Source: Acanthaster planci
Taxonomy: Eukaryota; Echinodermata; Asteroidea; Valvatida; Acanthasteridae
Reading direction: 5' to 3'
DNA: 38,820 nt
NCBI RefSeq assembly: GCF_001949145.1
Contig: NW_019091362.1
Coordinates: 5,469,543 to 5,508,362 of the forward strand
The notes below the pieces were generated by a model. The model searched no databases. It worked only from the letters and a program-made list of their open reading frames with translations, and was not told the origin of the DNA. The translations under genes were made by a program, and so were the position numbers. Every line of letters begins with the position of its first letter. Position 1 is the first letter of the stretch. Of this stretch, positions 1-12,600 are shown piece after piece.

Positions 1-31
1 GTTTTTTGTTTTGTTTTGTTTTGTTTTTTTG
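1..31 (+). repeat. (GTTTT)n microsatellite
   Basis: Pure T-rich run with repeating GTTTT units at the left edge of the window. Confidence 0.85.
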
Positions 32-116
32 GTTGTTTTGCTTTTTTTTCCAACTTAAACTTCTCATGCAAAAACAGCGTGAGTTTTGGACAAGCAAAAT
101 CATAGAAGTAAAAATG

Positions 117-430
117 TGGAGTCAGGTTAGCGTAGTGGTTCTTTCCTTGCCTTCCAGCTCTGCGGCCCGGGTTCAAATCCCTGCCCGGTCCACTTGTGGA
201 CCGGGCCGGGATCGTGTCGATCCCCCAGATTCGGTTTCTTCATGGAGCCTCCGCCTGGGTCCAGCGAAGACGAGGAGCAGACCGGTAGAAGACGGCACGG
301 AGGTGCTGACCCAGCGCTGGCTGTTTTGGAACGTACATGCTAAGAGCGTATAGGCACTGACTGGGGGCGAACAAATGACTACGGAGTCTTTTACAGGTTT
401 TACAAACGTGCATGAATTCAAAAAATGCCT
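117..430 (+). mobile_element. tRNA-derived SINE
   Basis: A pol III A-box-like TAGCGTAGTGG (128-138) and a B box GGTTCAAATCC (170-180) stand at near-tRNA spacing, followed by a GC-rich body unlike the AT-rich flanks. No intact tRNA cloverleaf can be folded. The 3' end is uncertain, and the ORFs here are by-products of the element. Confidence 0.65.
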
Positions 431-2006
431 TTTCGGGGAGACGAATCTTCATAAATTTGGATCAACTTGGATCGCAACACCAGGAAAAGAGCTCAACAGC
501 AGTGGTGCTGTCAGAAGAATGTAGTCTTCTCCACTTTCCTGCAGTGAAGGTTGTGACAATCACAAATATCGACCACACATAATAAATTCTTAGACTGTCG
601 TGCCAAATAGAGGGACTTGTTTAAGTAGGTCTATGTGGCGGTGTGGTTGTTTCCCAAGCCTAACCTAAGTTGGAGGATCAAGTCTGAAACCGGTTTGGGT
701 CTCGACTCTAGCCTAAACTTGGGTTCCTCCTCGGTCCTGAGATCACTCGAGGGAGCAGATCTGTTTTGGTGGTAATATACCGCCGATTATGATGACTGTG
801 ACGCTCTCTGCCAATTAGACATTACACAGCAACAAGGACACCTGACAATTAGATTGCCGGTAACCTCAACAACAACGTGATTTATTCAGACATTCAACGA
901 ATAATCAAGTGATTAGGGATAATTCGTATACTTTTGTGAATTTAAAGGCATACTTTCAAACAGTAACACTCCATCAAACTGAAAGCATGGTCGGGGGAAG
1001 TGATGCATAAAGGGTTTGTCTCCTTCGTCGATCGGTAACTCAAAGACGTAAGGAAGTGCGTTGATGTAGATTTTCCTCAACATACGTCCTGCCGCTCGCA
1101 CTGATGTTTATTGTCTGCCGACCCTCAGTGGTGGATCTAGAGAGGGCGCACCCCACCCAAACCTTCCCTGCATCTTAATGTCTGTTTACGTTACGGGTAT
1201 AACAAATTGATTCAGGGTCGAAGGTGGTAACATGCATATTGAGCTCTGTAAACATGACCATTGTACCTTATATAACTTAGGAGGAAGGATGATAATGATG
1301 GTACTAACTGTGAATTTACGCTAAACCAATTGGACTTAGACAGAAAAGTTGGACAATTTTGTTTTGACGGAAGCACTTCATTTCCCATCACTGGCAACGT
1401 GTCATGAGAAAGACGTCCGTCCAACCACAGATTGGTGCTCACTTCGTTTGGTGTCACGGCTTAGCTGCCAATCTGTCGCTTGTTGGTTCTACTGTTTCAT
1501 TGTGAGGTTAGTCTTGGTTTCTATTTCAAGGGTGGTAGAACTTGTCACTTAGGGGCAGTCCATAATTCTCATCGTTTTCATAAGTGTACAAAACGTAGAC
1601 TTACCACTACCTCCTCCCCCTCCAAAATGTACATCAGAGGGTAAAAACACGTGGGATGGAGGGCTCCATTGGCTTCATCCCCTGTTACTGTGGTTAGCAG
1701 AAATCCATATTTCAAATAAAACATTCTTTAATGAAAACCACATCTGAAAAGTTAAAGATTGAAAAGTAGTGAATACAGATACCAGTAGACGATAGAGCAG
1801 AACTTGCGTACGTGGCATAATCATAAAATCACACTAGCCGTTGTAGAAGGACAGATAACAGTTTTCATGATGTGGCATAAACGATAAAAATCACCGGTAC
1901 AATTATTGCAAAATACCCTACCCCACAACCCTCAATTTAATCCGTAGCTGCGTTTGCTCTGGTAATATTTGTGTGAGGCTGTACAAGGTGAGCCAGAAAA
2001 AAAAAC
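431..2006. other. Intergenic DNA, no gene seen
   Basis: No ORF here has protein-like composition or good splice sites on either strand. Near 1132-1165 a stretch (CAGTGGTGGATCTAGAGAG, then a C-rich run) looks like a DNA transposon end, but I found no partner end. Confidence 0.5.
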
Positions 2007-2370
2007 AAACCCTGAGAAAAGGGGTTAATATGCCTAAACCATGAGATATCATTATAATGTATAAGGATCTCCGAAAAGTAGAAGCAGTGTTTTTTCTAAT
2101 GATACCTTGATGGTATCCCTCTTGTCAAACATGACTGAACACCATTGTCTTGAAAATGGGGTATCCAAACTCAGTGTTTCAACCAGGACAAGCATGACAG
2201 AGGGCAACCTCATTTACTGGTTTATCCAAAGTGTTACATCTGAGTTCGGATGCCCCATTTTCAAGACGATGGTGTTCAGTCCTGCATGACAGGAGGGATA
2301 CCATCGAGGTATCATTAGAAAGAAATACTGCTTTTACTTTTCGGATATTAACCCCTTTCTTCAAGGTTTA
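2007..2370. repeat. Foldback MITE 1
   Basis: Long inverted repeat. The left end AAACCCTGAGAAAAGGGG and the right end (reverse complement) AAACCTTGAAGAAAGGGG match; inside, TCTAATGATACC, GATGGTATCCCTC and CTTGAAAATGGGG occur in both arms. The left arm has a roughly 40-base insertion. The two ORFs over it are mirror images, as expected for a foldback. Confidence 0.8.
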
Positions 2371-2499
2371 GTTTCTTCGGGGACATCTTGTATTTAACAG
2401 AGTACCAGAATAGACCCACTACTGAACAACCCACAACCACGCGTCGTGTCAGGGCCGAATTTGCGCAGGACGTGCGGGGAAAGGTGAACGGGCTCAGCA

Positions 2500-2905
2500 C
2501 AGTGTTGTAGTCGAGTACTTTCCGAGTACCAATGTTCTCTGCAAAATACTGAACTGATTAAGAGGGAACAAAGCCAGAGTGCATAGGCATTTGATGGTAA
2601 ATGTGCAAAGGTAAGTTTACAAAATAAATGTTAGACTTCAGACACTTCCAGTTGTGTAATTTTTAAGTTTTAAGGAGAAAAGTACTCGACGGAAAGTACT
2701 CGGCCGAGTACTTTCCGAGTACTTTTCTCCTACAAGTTAATTTTAACCAAACAGTGAAGGCCTGAAGTCATTATATTGCTTTGTAATCTTACCTTTATGC
2801 ATGTACCATCAAATGTCAATGTAGTTCAGCTTTGTTCCCTCCTAACTAGTTAAACATTTGGTAGAGAACTTGGTTCTCAAAAAGTACCAGACTACCTCAC
2901 TGGTT
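2500..2905. repeat. Foldback element with palindromic centre
   Basis: Arms pair over about 200 bases: GAGGGAACAAAGC (left, near 2560) against the same word on the other strand near 2840, likewise CATTTGATGGTA and GACTTCAG. The centre (2673-2731) is a 28-bp palindrome of GAGTACTTT units around CGGCCG, with a 3-base indel. Confidence 0.8.
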
Positions 2906-3603
2906 CACCACTTATTGTAAAACAACGCGGCATGCTGGCTTGCACTGGTTGTTATGCACGACAAAAACGACCGACAGACGACTTAATTATTTCGAGTCTA
3001 CACAGAGGAGTGCATGAAACAAAAGAAACGGCACAGAGGGAGCTAGCAACACAAGATCGCGCGGTACAGATCTAGATGCACAAAACCGCTGGCACCCTCG
3101 GACATTCTCTACGAGAGATATTGGTTACATCTAATATGTCCAGATCAGTTGAGATCCATTAAGGTTTGGTCAGTTTATGGACAGCTTACTGTCCCCTAAC
3201 CTTGGTGCTATTACAGGCACCTCACGAAGAGGCTTTGTCATTTTATCGCTTCTTACGGCTTATTTTTTCTCCAGTATGAGTCAATACGCGCAATGTTCGT
3301 ACAACTAGTGTCAATTGTGCACACTTTACCTCCAGTCGTTATCGTTTTGACTTCGTTGAAAGTTTGGACTCTATAACAATAGAAGTTGTCACAATTTGCT
3401 TATTTAGGTGTGCTCCAATCACAATTTAATCTCTGTATGTGTGGGTCTCTGTTTGTGTTTTAATAGTATTTTGGGGGTTGATTTATCTAACACGCAGCAA
3501 CGACTAAGTCCTTCCCGGTATTGCACCTTGACCTTGGCTCGTCGGAAGGGTATTCATCATTTTTGTTTAATTATCGTCAATACTGAATTTGAGTGCAGCG
3601 AAA
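2906..3603. other. Upstream region of the HYR/EGF gene
   Basis: Should contain the promoter and 5' UTR. I see no convincing TATA box or CpG cluster. A reading frame overlapping the ATG begins at 3408 but is not protein-like. Confidence 0.4.
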
Positions 3604-3673
3604 ATGGAGGCACTTGGGCAGCTCTGCAAACTAATATTTGTTGCCGGATTGGTCCAAAGTGCTGTGTCGCAAG
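3604..3673 (+). CDS. Exon 1: start codon and signal peptide
   Basis: The ATG sits in AAAATGG. It opens 23 codons with a hydrophobic core (LIFVAGLV) and a small-residue end (QSAVSQ), a normal signal peptide. The donor AAG|GTGAGT is near perfect and leaves phase 1, matching exon 2. Any 5' UTR upstream is not defined. Confidence 0.82.
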
Positions 3674-6600
3674 GTGAGTCGATGTACAGTAGAATGAATA
3701 CATCCGTGCCAAACCGCTTCTAAGTTTTTATGCAAATGAATTCATTACGGCCTGTCACCAATGAAAAACAAGGGTGAAACCTCCGTGAGACACTTGGGGT
3801 CGTGCAGGTTCTTCATGGAAGCTCCGAGAGGTTATAAACTGCAGCTTATCTGATCTCAGCTGCAGTGTTATCTACCAGCATTCATTCTGTATATCAGGAC
3901 CCGAAGGAATTGCACGCTTCATCCAAGGAAGTGGGTAACCATCATACTAACAGCATCCCCAGTAAACGTGGTCTTTTGGCATCTGGTCCAAAGGGAAAAA
4001 GGGCTAAAATGTATTTCTATATCAATGAGAATCTAGTTTATCCCAACTCATTGCCCTGTTATGGACATCCTATACATAACAAGAGGGAAGATACTGAATG
4101 TAGTAATTAAAAATGTATTTCTTTTGATTACTTCTTCTACCTCAGTGACCATTGAAAACTGCCCAGGGAACATTTACTCAAAGACAGGCGAAGCAGAATG
4201 GGCTCTTCCTACAGCAAGGACTGACTCAGGACTCGGCGTAAATGTTGAATGCGATCATTCTCATCAGCCCACACTGTACACGGCTTACACTACAAAAGTG
4301 GTTTGCACTGCCAAAGACTGGGATGGTTACATAGCGACTTGCAGTTTTAACATATATTTACGTGAGTAAACACGCCTGAGTAATGAAATGAACATATTGT
4401 TTACCTAATTTTTAAGCAAAATCAAATGATTGTATGTCTATGGTGGCCCTAAAGGGACATTTAAATTCACAAATATTTTTGTCGCAAATATTTGTGCGAC
4501 GTCGTGAATATTTTCACGACTAGTGGCGAATATTTTCGCCGCGTCGCACATTCTTTCTCCACTAGTTGGGAATATTTTCCGATTTGCTTGGAGGGTACGT
4601 TCACTAATATAAATGGCAAATCCATGATGATAAGTGCCTGTCTAGCCTGGCTTGAACTTCTGCACAGTACAGCGCGCAATGATGCATGTACACGTGCGCT
4701 TGTACATGGTGCCTTGTGGGGTACCGGAACAATGGAAGGTACCCAACGAGGCCAGTTTTGATCCTTGTGGGGTACTATAATGGTGCCCCACAAAAATTTA
4801 ACGAAATAGATATTTCAAATTTACTCAAAAAGGAGGAATTTTCAAGTGCCATTCATCCCTCGCAAATTGAAGTGTTTTATATAAGGGTCATACTGTCGAA
4901 ATTTCAACCCAGGAAACTGAATTTGGTTTGAATTTTTTTTTTCGTGTTATATGGGAGTTTTGTACACGAGAACAAAGGAATTACCACACAAGTATACATA
5001 TGTATACATGTATTAAACATGTACTATTGCGTGGTTGTCCACGTGCGACGCATTGGGAGAAAAACAGGCACTGGCAAATGACATGGCTCAGAAAAGCAAG
5101 GTTTGCTTTCCACATAATGACTTAGGCTGCGTCCAAAGCTGTTTCCTAGAACTAGGTCTAGGTCATTCACCACATTTGGAAATACGCGGAGACGCACAGA
5201 GAACAAACCTATGTAGCCGTAGCTCTGGAAGCCTGTTTTGGACGGCCTATAGAAAGCCTTTTCGTGCCGGTTGGGCAAATATCGAACTCTTCAAGTTACT
5301 GAAAAGATGTTCGCAACGAAGTTTGAACTAGTAAATTTATTCATGACATGTCGTGAAAAATATTCACGTCGTCGGAAAAGAATTTAAGACTGGTCATGAA
5401 ATATATTCAGGGCATTGCAAAAAATATTCACCACTAGTCGTGCAAAATATTCGCGATTAGTCGTGACTAATTTCGTTACGTCTCAAATACATTCGCGACA
5501 GGTCTTCAATAAATTCACGACGTTGCACAAATATTTACGACTAGTAGTGAATTTTATGTCCCTTCAGTAATTTACTTATCGTACTTTGGCTGAATATCCC
5601 ATACTAATGACAATTTTGAAGAATTGCATTTTTAACAAAAAAAACTACTGACATTTGCCTGATGATGTGAGAAATGTTTATTGTTAAAGCCAAAAATCGC
5701 TTAATTTTCATACCGCATGAGCAACCCAATTTTATATGAAATCTGTACCAATAAGTGTTTTAAAGAAATTGTAATATAAAACAGATGAAGGTATACTATC
5801 CCTTGCAATGCAGGCATGCACCAAATGACTGCAAGCGTAAAAACCGTTTATAGACCCGATTTATGAAGAGCGATTGCATATGTCAACATATCTTATTTCA
5901 ACGACGATCGTTGTCCTGAAGTCATAGTTGCCCTAAACCTAAAACAGTGCAGTATATAGCCGAGGCACATGTGTCCTAATTCCCCGGGTATGTCAAGTCT
6001 ACCTTAATATTCAGCACACACAATTATAAGGTAATTGGGGAACTGATCGTCCATTCGTTTTGATGACCTCGTTATTGGAGCCCCCCCCCCTCTTATCTGT
6101 GCCAAGGTACTGGTATCCTGAACTTTAAACTCAACCCGGTACTTAATAGCGTAGAAAGTATACCAATTCAGCTCTAACGGGCAAAAAATGGTGCCAAGGT
6201 GCAACTTGCACAACGCAAACCACAGGTAACAACAGAGTTTGGGGGGGGGATCCCGGCATTAGGTAGAACGAGAAGGTGGTGAGATGAAATGGGTAACTTG
6301 GAATATTTGAATTGGATACTGCAGAATTGGCTTTGTATATAAGAGGGAACACAAATGGATCAATGCGGAAAAATTCAACCAACCGTGTCTTAACTTACTA
6401 CACTGATAAGTGAGCAACGATTCACAGAAGAGACGGAAATTCTCTTTACGAACTAGGTATTAACATACAAAACTTTAATTTTCCTTTCACTTTATTACCA
6501 TGAGTTTGGGCTCCGGTTACACTTTTCTACAAACAATAATGGCAAGGATTTAAATGTCAAACCGTCCAATACATATTTATTGAAACTCTGAAATGTTTCA

Positions 6601-9600
6601 ATTTATTTAGATCAACCAGCCACATAAAAGAACTAATAAGGGAGCATTATTAGACGTTTTCACATTCTAGAAAAGACTGATTTTGAACTTTTCAGATGAA
6701 GATTTCAAATACATGTATGACTATACGCTCCCTAACCTTTCTTTGAACATTTCAGCGGACGGTGCTGGATGCCCCAAGCGTCCAGACAACGCTAATGACA
6801 AATGTTCCTGTAGCATGTACCGCCCCTTTTTCTATCCTTGTGGGTGCATTGACAGTTACAGCGGTCTGACATGCCAAGGTAGGATGAAAAGACATACCTA
6901 AGGGGCGCACTCTTACCACTTCCTAAATCATTGACGTCCTAAAGGCATCTATCGATATACGGCATCCACACCAGCTTGCCCCTGTATACCAGACAAGATT
7001 TATATAAAACTTCCCTTTACAGTCTTCACCTTCATCCCAGTGTTGAAATCAATAGAACAGGGTGATATTGCAGAAGATGGTTTTAAAGAAGATGTATTTG
7101 AGACGGAACATCACAAAAGCCACGAGGAAGAAAATGGTTAGTTTTCACCGGTGTAGCTTCATAACGCGTTTAACGCGACTGTAGCTACCGGTTGACTCAA
7201 CCGTTTTTTTGATGCAAGTCACTAAGTCAGTGCTGTGTTTATATTGTGCATCCTTATAAGATCCAAAAGTATGTTCCTACTAACAAAACCCTTTTAGCTA
7301 GTTGTAATTCTAAATGGCTCTGCATCCATATTACAAGCTCAATTCTATTGAAATCGTAGTTCTAGATGGCAACAAATGCTCTACAAGCAACACCCCCTCG
7401 TCCTGTGATTGCAACGCGGGCCCATGCAGATGCCACAAGGGGTTCAAAGGAGAAAGCTGCGAGCTTGGTGAGTTTTTCCTAAAATGAAATCAACGTGAGA
7501 AGGATTCGTGAATCAGTAGGTTTAAAAGATTCAGGCAAGATCGAGGCAAGGGATAGCCCAGTTTCTCTCCAGGGTTGAAGCAAATGAAGACTCAGTTAAC
7601 CCTGATTTTCAAAGCCTCTGCTCGAAAAAGAGACAATTGGGTATCTTGTAATCAATTTGGAGGTATCAACTGTCCAACAAAAGCTGCGAAAAGTCTATCT
7701 TCGAGTCGGTTGCTTTTATTACCTTGTCGCTGTTGTTGTCATCGTCGTTGTCATAATTGTTGGTTTCCTTGCTGTTGCTGGCGTCGACGAGTCGCTGTTG
7801 TTGATACGGGTCTTAATAATGATTTTTTTTACGATTCTAGATTTCCAGGTTCCCGAGATAATCTGCCCCCAGGATATTTACACCGTTCAGAAAGCTGTCG
7901 TGCTTCCTGGCAACGACTCTTTCACTGCTACTGATAATGACGGGAATCAAGTTGCCATCGAATGCAGCCCTCCCCTCGGCACTGTGGTGACAGCTGGTAC
8001 AGGCAACACGACAGTACATGGAGTAACCTGTTCGGCAAGGGACAGTGCCGGCAACAGAGCAGATTGTTCGTTTAAAGTTGTAATTGGTGAGTTTAGAATG
8101 ATTACACTGGTGTTTGTCGAAGTTTTACTTCAATTCTCAAGCAAGGTTCCCTTATAGAATCCCTTACCCACCTTCCAAAATGGCTTGAGAGTTCGATAAA
8201 GACTTGGCAAGTATATAACTGCCCACCATTACCTTAGAGGAGTTATTAACTTCGAAAGTCCTTTTTTATTCAGTTTCTCATCTCACTCACTAATTCTTTC
8301 TTTTTTGCCCCAAAATGCAAGATTTGGTTCCACCACGGATTCCCTATTGCCCCGGCAACATGCATACCAACGACTTCCGACACGAATGGCCCGTGGATAT
8401 GGCTGTAGACAACAGCCATCCCACTCTTAACGTCACGTGTGAACCTGCGCCCGGTGAAGAACTCACCGACTACGTAACTAATGTGAACTGCTACGTCCAC
8501 GACAAGGCCGGTAACGCTGCCGAAGAGAACTGCACCTTCCAGATATACCTAGGTGAATGCTCTGTGGTTTAAATCTATCTCTGCCTGGTGGGATAGTTCA
8601 AGCTGATTTGTTTTTTGTTGTTGTGAAGTTTCATGTCCAAGCACCTTTTTTAAAATATTTTCGTCAAGTTTTAACATTGCAACTTTAATGTCTTTACAAT
8701 GCCACAATGTCTTTATGGTCTCAAATGAAACAAAATTATTCACAAAAAAGTTACAGACATTAAAAATTTTATATGAATGATTAGATGGAGGTTCTTGCAA
8801 TAATGGTGACATCAACTGCGAATGTGATGGAAATTCGTGTTCTTGTGCTGATGGATTTAGTGGTATCGACTGCACAGGTAAGTCTTGGGTCCTTTGGTCT
8901 GCTATAATCAATACACTCTCCGTTTTTCAAATTCATTTAAATTTTGCCAAGTTTTTCTCCTAACTTACAAAGCTTATTCATCGTCAACTGTGGGACCCGA
9001 AGTCCCATCTTTTAAGCTTTAAAATAGCGCAGAGCCTACTAACAGCATTAGCTAACAGAACTATTGCAACCCTTTCTGTGGTAACGGTCAAGTTTCATTT
9101 TGAAACGAGTGTTTCACAGCAACGGTTATCTATGAGCAAATAGTTCAGGTCAGATTCTAGCTCGACAGATAATTTTTGTGTGTGCACTTAGATTGCGACC
9201 AGATTAGGGCTGTTTGTAGGTTGATTGATGAACAATTATTGTTAAAGACTTTAAAGAACAGAGACGTACATGACGATTACCAGGTGAATACCAGCGACGA
9301 CCAATGGCTCGGCGAGGGGTCATTGCACTTTTTTGTTTGCGTTGGAGGGCAAGCACTTCTAATTCTTTTGCCACAGTTATTAGGCATGTAACAATGACAA
9401 ATGATTGCCCAGTGACTCCATTATTGGAAAATGCTGTGGCAGTTACCCCGCTCATTGTGATACCACGTCGCTTCAGCCTGCTTCCATCTTTAAGTGGCTA
9501 ATAGGCCTACAGTATGATTTGTCAAGTTTGGAACGAATTCAAACAGATCCCTAGTTTTCCATTGTTTTCGTCTTTGTTTTCGTAGTCGAAGACGGTAGCA

Positions 9601-12600
9601 TCTGCGCATTCTCTGGTGAGCCGGGGCCAGGCTGTGTTTGTAATGGTGTTTCCAATTGTACGTGCAGAGATGGATTCAAGGGAGCAAGCTGTGAAATTGG
9701 TAAAACAAAATATTACCAGGGTTTTTTATGAGAGTTTATACAGAAATAACCCAGACTTATGACACATGAGCTATCATCAGTTCCCTTTCTTGTGTTATGT
9801 ATTATTGAAAGGCTTTGCACTCTCTCAAATTGGTTGAGAGTACCATACAAAGGCTCGTGGTGTTTCTGAAATACTTTCATTTCCACTGATAGCATAATCG
9901 ACGTTTTGAGTGAATCATAAACCACCATCGTGTTTCCCGATTAATCACAATTAAGTGACTCCACATGTGAACCTGTTTGACCCTTATAATGAAAAGATAT
10001 CTGGGATTGTCTCTAATCATGTCACAAACTACTGGAAAGTCATCTACAAGCCTAGACTTTGCATATCTAAGGTAGAATTTAGGGTTTTTGTGGTAAACCA
10101 CGTAACATTTCCGTGTTGGGTCTGAGAAGAGGTTTGTTTTTATTAAAAGACGACAGAGCGTTTCAGGAGGGAGTTAATTGAGATTGCTTTGAAAAGGTAA
10201 CTTTCATTATCTTCTCGTAGACTTTATGCCCCCTGAACTTTCAAACTGCCCATTTGGAGAAATTTGGTCGCGGAAAACTATGGTGACTTACCGACCTATG
10301 TGGACAAAGGATAACAACCATACTGATGTTCCTACAACGGTCGTGTGTTACCCCGAAGAAGGGTCGGAGTTCCTCGCCTATCGAACAGATGTGACCTGCT
10401 CTGCTGAGGATGCTTCGGGGAATAAGGAATTGGACTGCGAATTCCCCGTAATGAGAAGTACGTTTTTTACGCCATTCTCCCGGTTTACTTTAGGTTAGGT
10501 TTCAGATTCTAACCTCCACTTGACTATAAAGATATAAATACTTGTCGGAATGATCTTAAACTAGCCTACAACTTCACAGCATAACTCATTCAACATTTTG
10601 GATTGTATAGTTTCGTTTGATTTGACTTGGATTGGTTTAGTTTGTAAAGCAAGGAGTGCCTATCAAATAACCCTCAGCATTACTTCATAACACTTTTAGA
10701 AATGTTGTATTTCCTGCCATGGTAAGGCAAGTCTTTCAGAGTCAAACAGATTGACCCGGGGTTCTGTCTTTTTTCCTTCCATCATTTAGTTTCAGGAAGT
10801 GGTTGCGAGTCAGACGGAAACAACTGCTACAATTGTCAAAGTAGATGTAGATGCTTGCCTGGCTACGTTGGTCCAAACTGCCAAGGTATGTTGAATGGAA
10901 AAAATAAGACTTGATATAGGAAAATCACTAAGACAAATTCATTAATAGAGTAACGTCAGACCACAGGTTTCACGCACATGGCACTGCAAGTGAACATAAG
11001 TATAACAGCAGCGCACCTGGCCCCAAAATAGGCTTTCGATTTGTTGTAAATGCGACTCCCGCAAATGTCAATTTCTTTACTGCCATGCATAAAGGTATCT
11101 CAGCCATATTCATGACGAGAAGAAGTACGCTAAGTGAATGATTCTGAATTCTAAAGTTAGGCAACGAGGCTCGAAGTGTGCTGAAACGTCCGTAGAGCGT
11201 GCAGTTTTACTACCTACAGTTAGCGGCGTCATTAAGATTTGATATTTAAAAGTAAACGTGTTTTAACTTTTATGGGCACAGCCCTTAGCCTGTTCGAAAA
11301 AGCCACTCGTGAACGCATCAAAATTAATTCAGATCCAACATAACGGCCTGCACGTCATTCCGAGCGAGCTTCCTCTCTCAAGAAATTACTTCTGTGCTCA
11401 ATGTTTTTAAAAATGAAATTCTTAACATTGATTTTAAGCAAGTTTGATCAACAGATGATTTTATTTTTTAAATTCGAAACAAAATTAATTTGCTTGATGA
11501 TAGTTTGTGGCACTTGTGAAAATGGAGGCACCCGTGAAGATCCAAACCAGTGTCAGTGTCAATGCCCAACGTTGCATCATGGTCTGGACTGTGATGGTAA
11601 TGTTTCCTTTGTCTCCGTGGGAGCTCGGTAGTTTTAGTGATTATCAGGAATTAAATGAATTTTGAGTCATTTGAAATATCTTGGTGTTTAATAAGGTGTA
11701 TTTCCTTATAGATCGGCAGACTCAGTATTTGTCAGAATGTAAAAACCAATCTACAATTATAGTTAAGAATAATTTGGAAGAGAGCTGAATGCCGTCGCTT
11801 AAGAAGTTGGTTTCTTTGTATTTTTTGTGGAGTTGTTTTGATAGAACCTTATTCGGTATTACAAGTTTCCAGAAGTTCTTGGTCTTATTTTGTCATTAGA
11901 GTGCTATGAGCCAAATGCTGATCACTGTATGAACCAGGGCACCTTCATTATGGATACATGCAGTTGCGAATGTGAAGGTGATTGGACTGGCCGCCATTGT
12001 GAGCAAAGTAAGATCATTGTTTTCAAACGAAGCATGGGTTTTGAGGCAGAAGGGGAATTCAGTCGATAACACTATTAAACAGGGGGGCGATCAGAAGACG
12101 TGCGTATTGTATGTCACTTTTTCAAATTAGTACACACTGTAATTAATATAGTTAGGTATATATAATGTAGGAGGCACGGTTCATCTTGCAGTCTTGCTTG
12201 ACAGATGCATCAGTGCTAGAGTTTTTTAATTAGATTTTTCCCTCGCTCTCCAAAATAATAAATAATAATCAAATGTGTTTTGGAAAATAACACCAAAACA
12301 GAACTTCAAGGTACAACATAGCGGTTTCATCTTCTAAATCTTTGATTAAAAACCTCTCCTATCAACAAGAAACAAGAAATGGCCCAAAATGAACTAATCC
12401 TGAAGAATTATAGTGGCAACTTTCTAAGTATTATACGTCTCACATCCATGCACATTGTTAGGCCGGTCCCAGCCAAATTAGCTGAGGCCAAAAGACCGTA
12501 AAACCTGTTTGATCCTTTGCTAATGGTATATCAACAGGAAAAGTTAAATAATGAAAGGACAGAATTCGCATTAATTGTGTATTATTTAAATGATTCACTG

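Noticed and set aside
1-31. T/G-rich edge repeat as a telomere or transposon end
   Set aside because: Units are GTTTT, not TTAGGG, and the similar run at 38781-38820 is in the same orientation. An ordinary microsatellite explains both.
2107-2364. Two mirror-image ORFs
   Set aside because: They are the two strands of foldback MITE 1, not genes.
9176-9391. Open frame with two cysteines in intron 8
   Set aside because: Cysteine spacing does not fit EGF or HYR, and there is no matching donor in phase.
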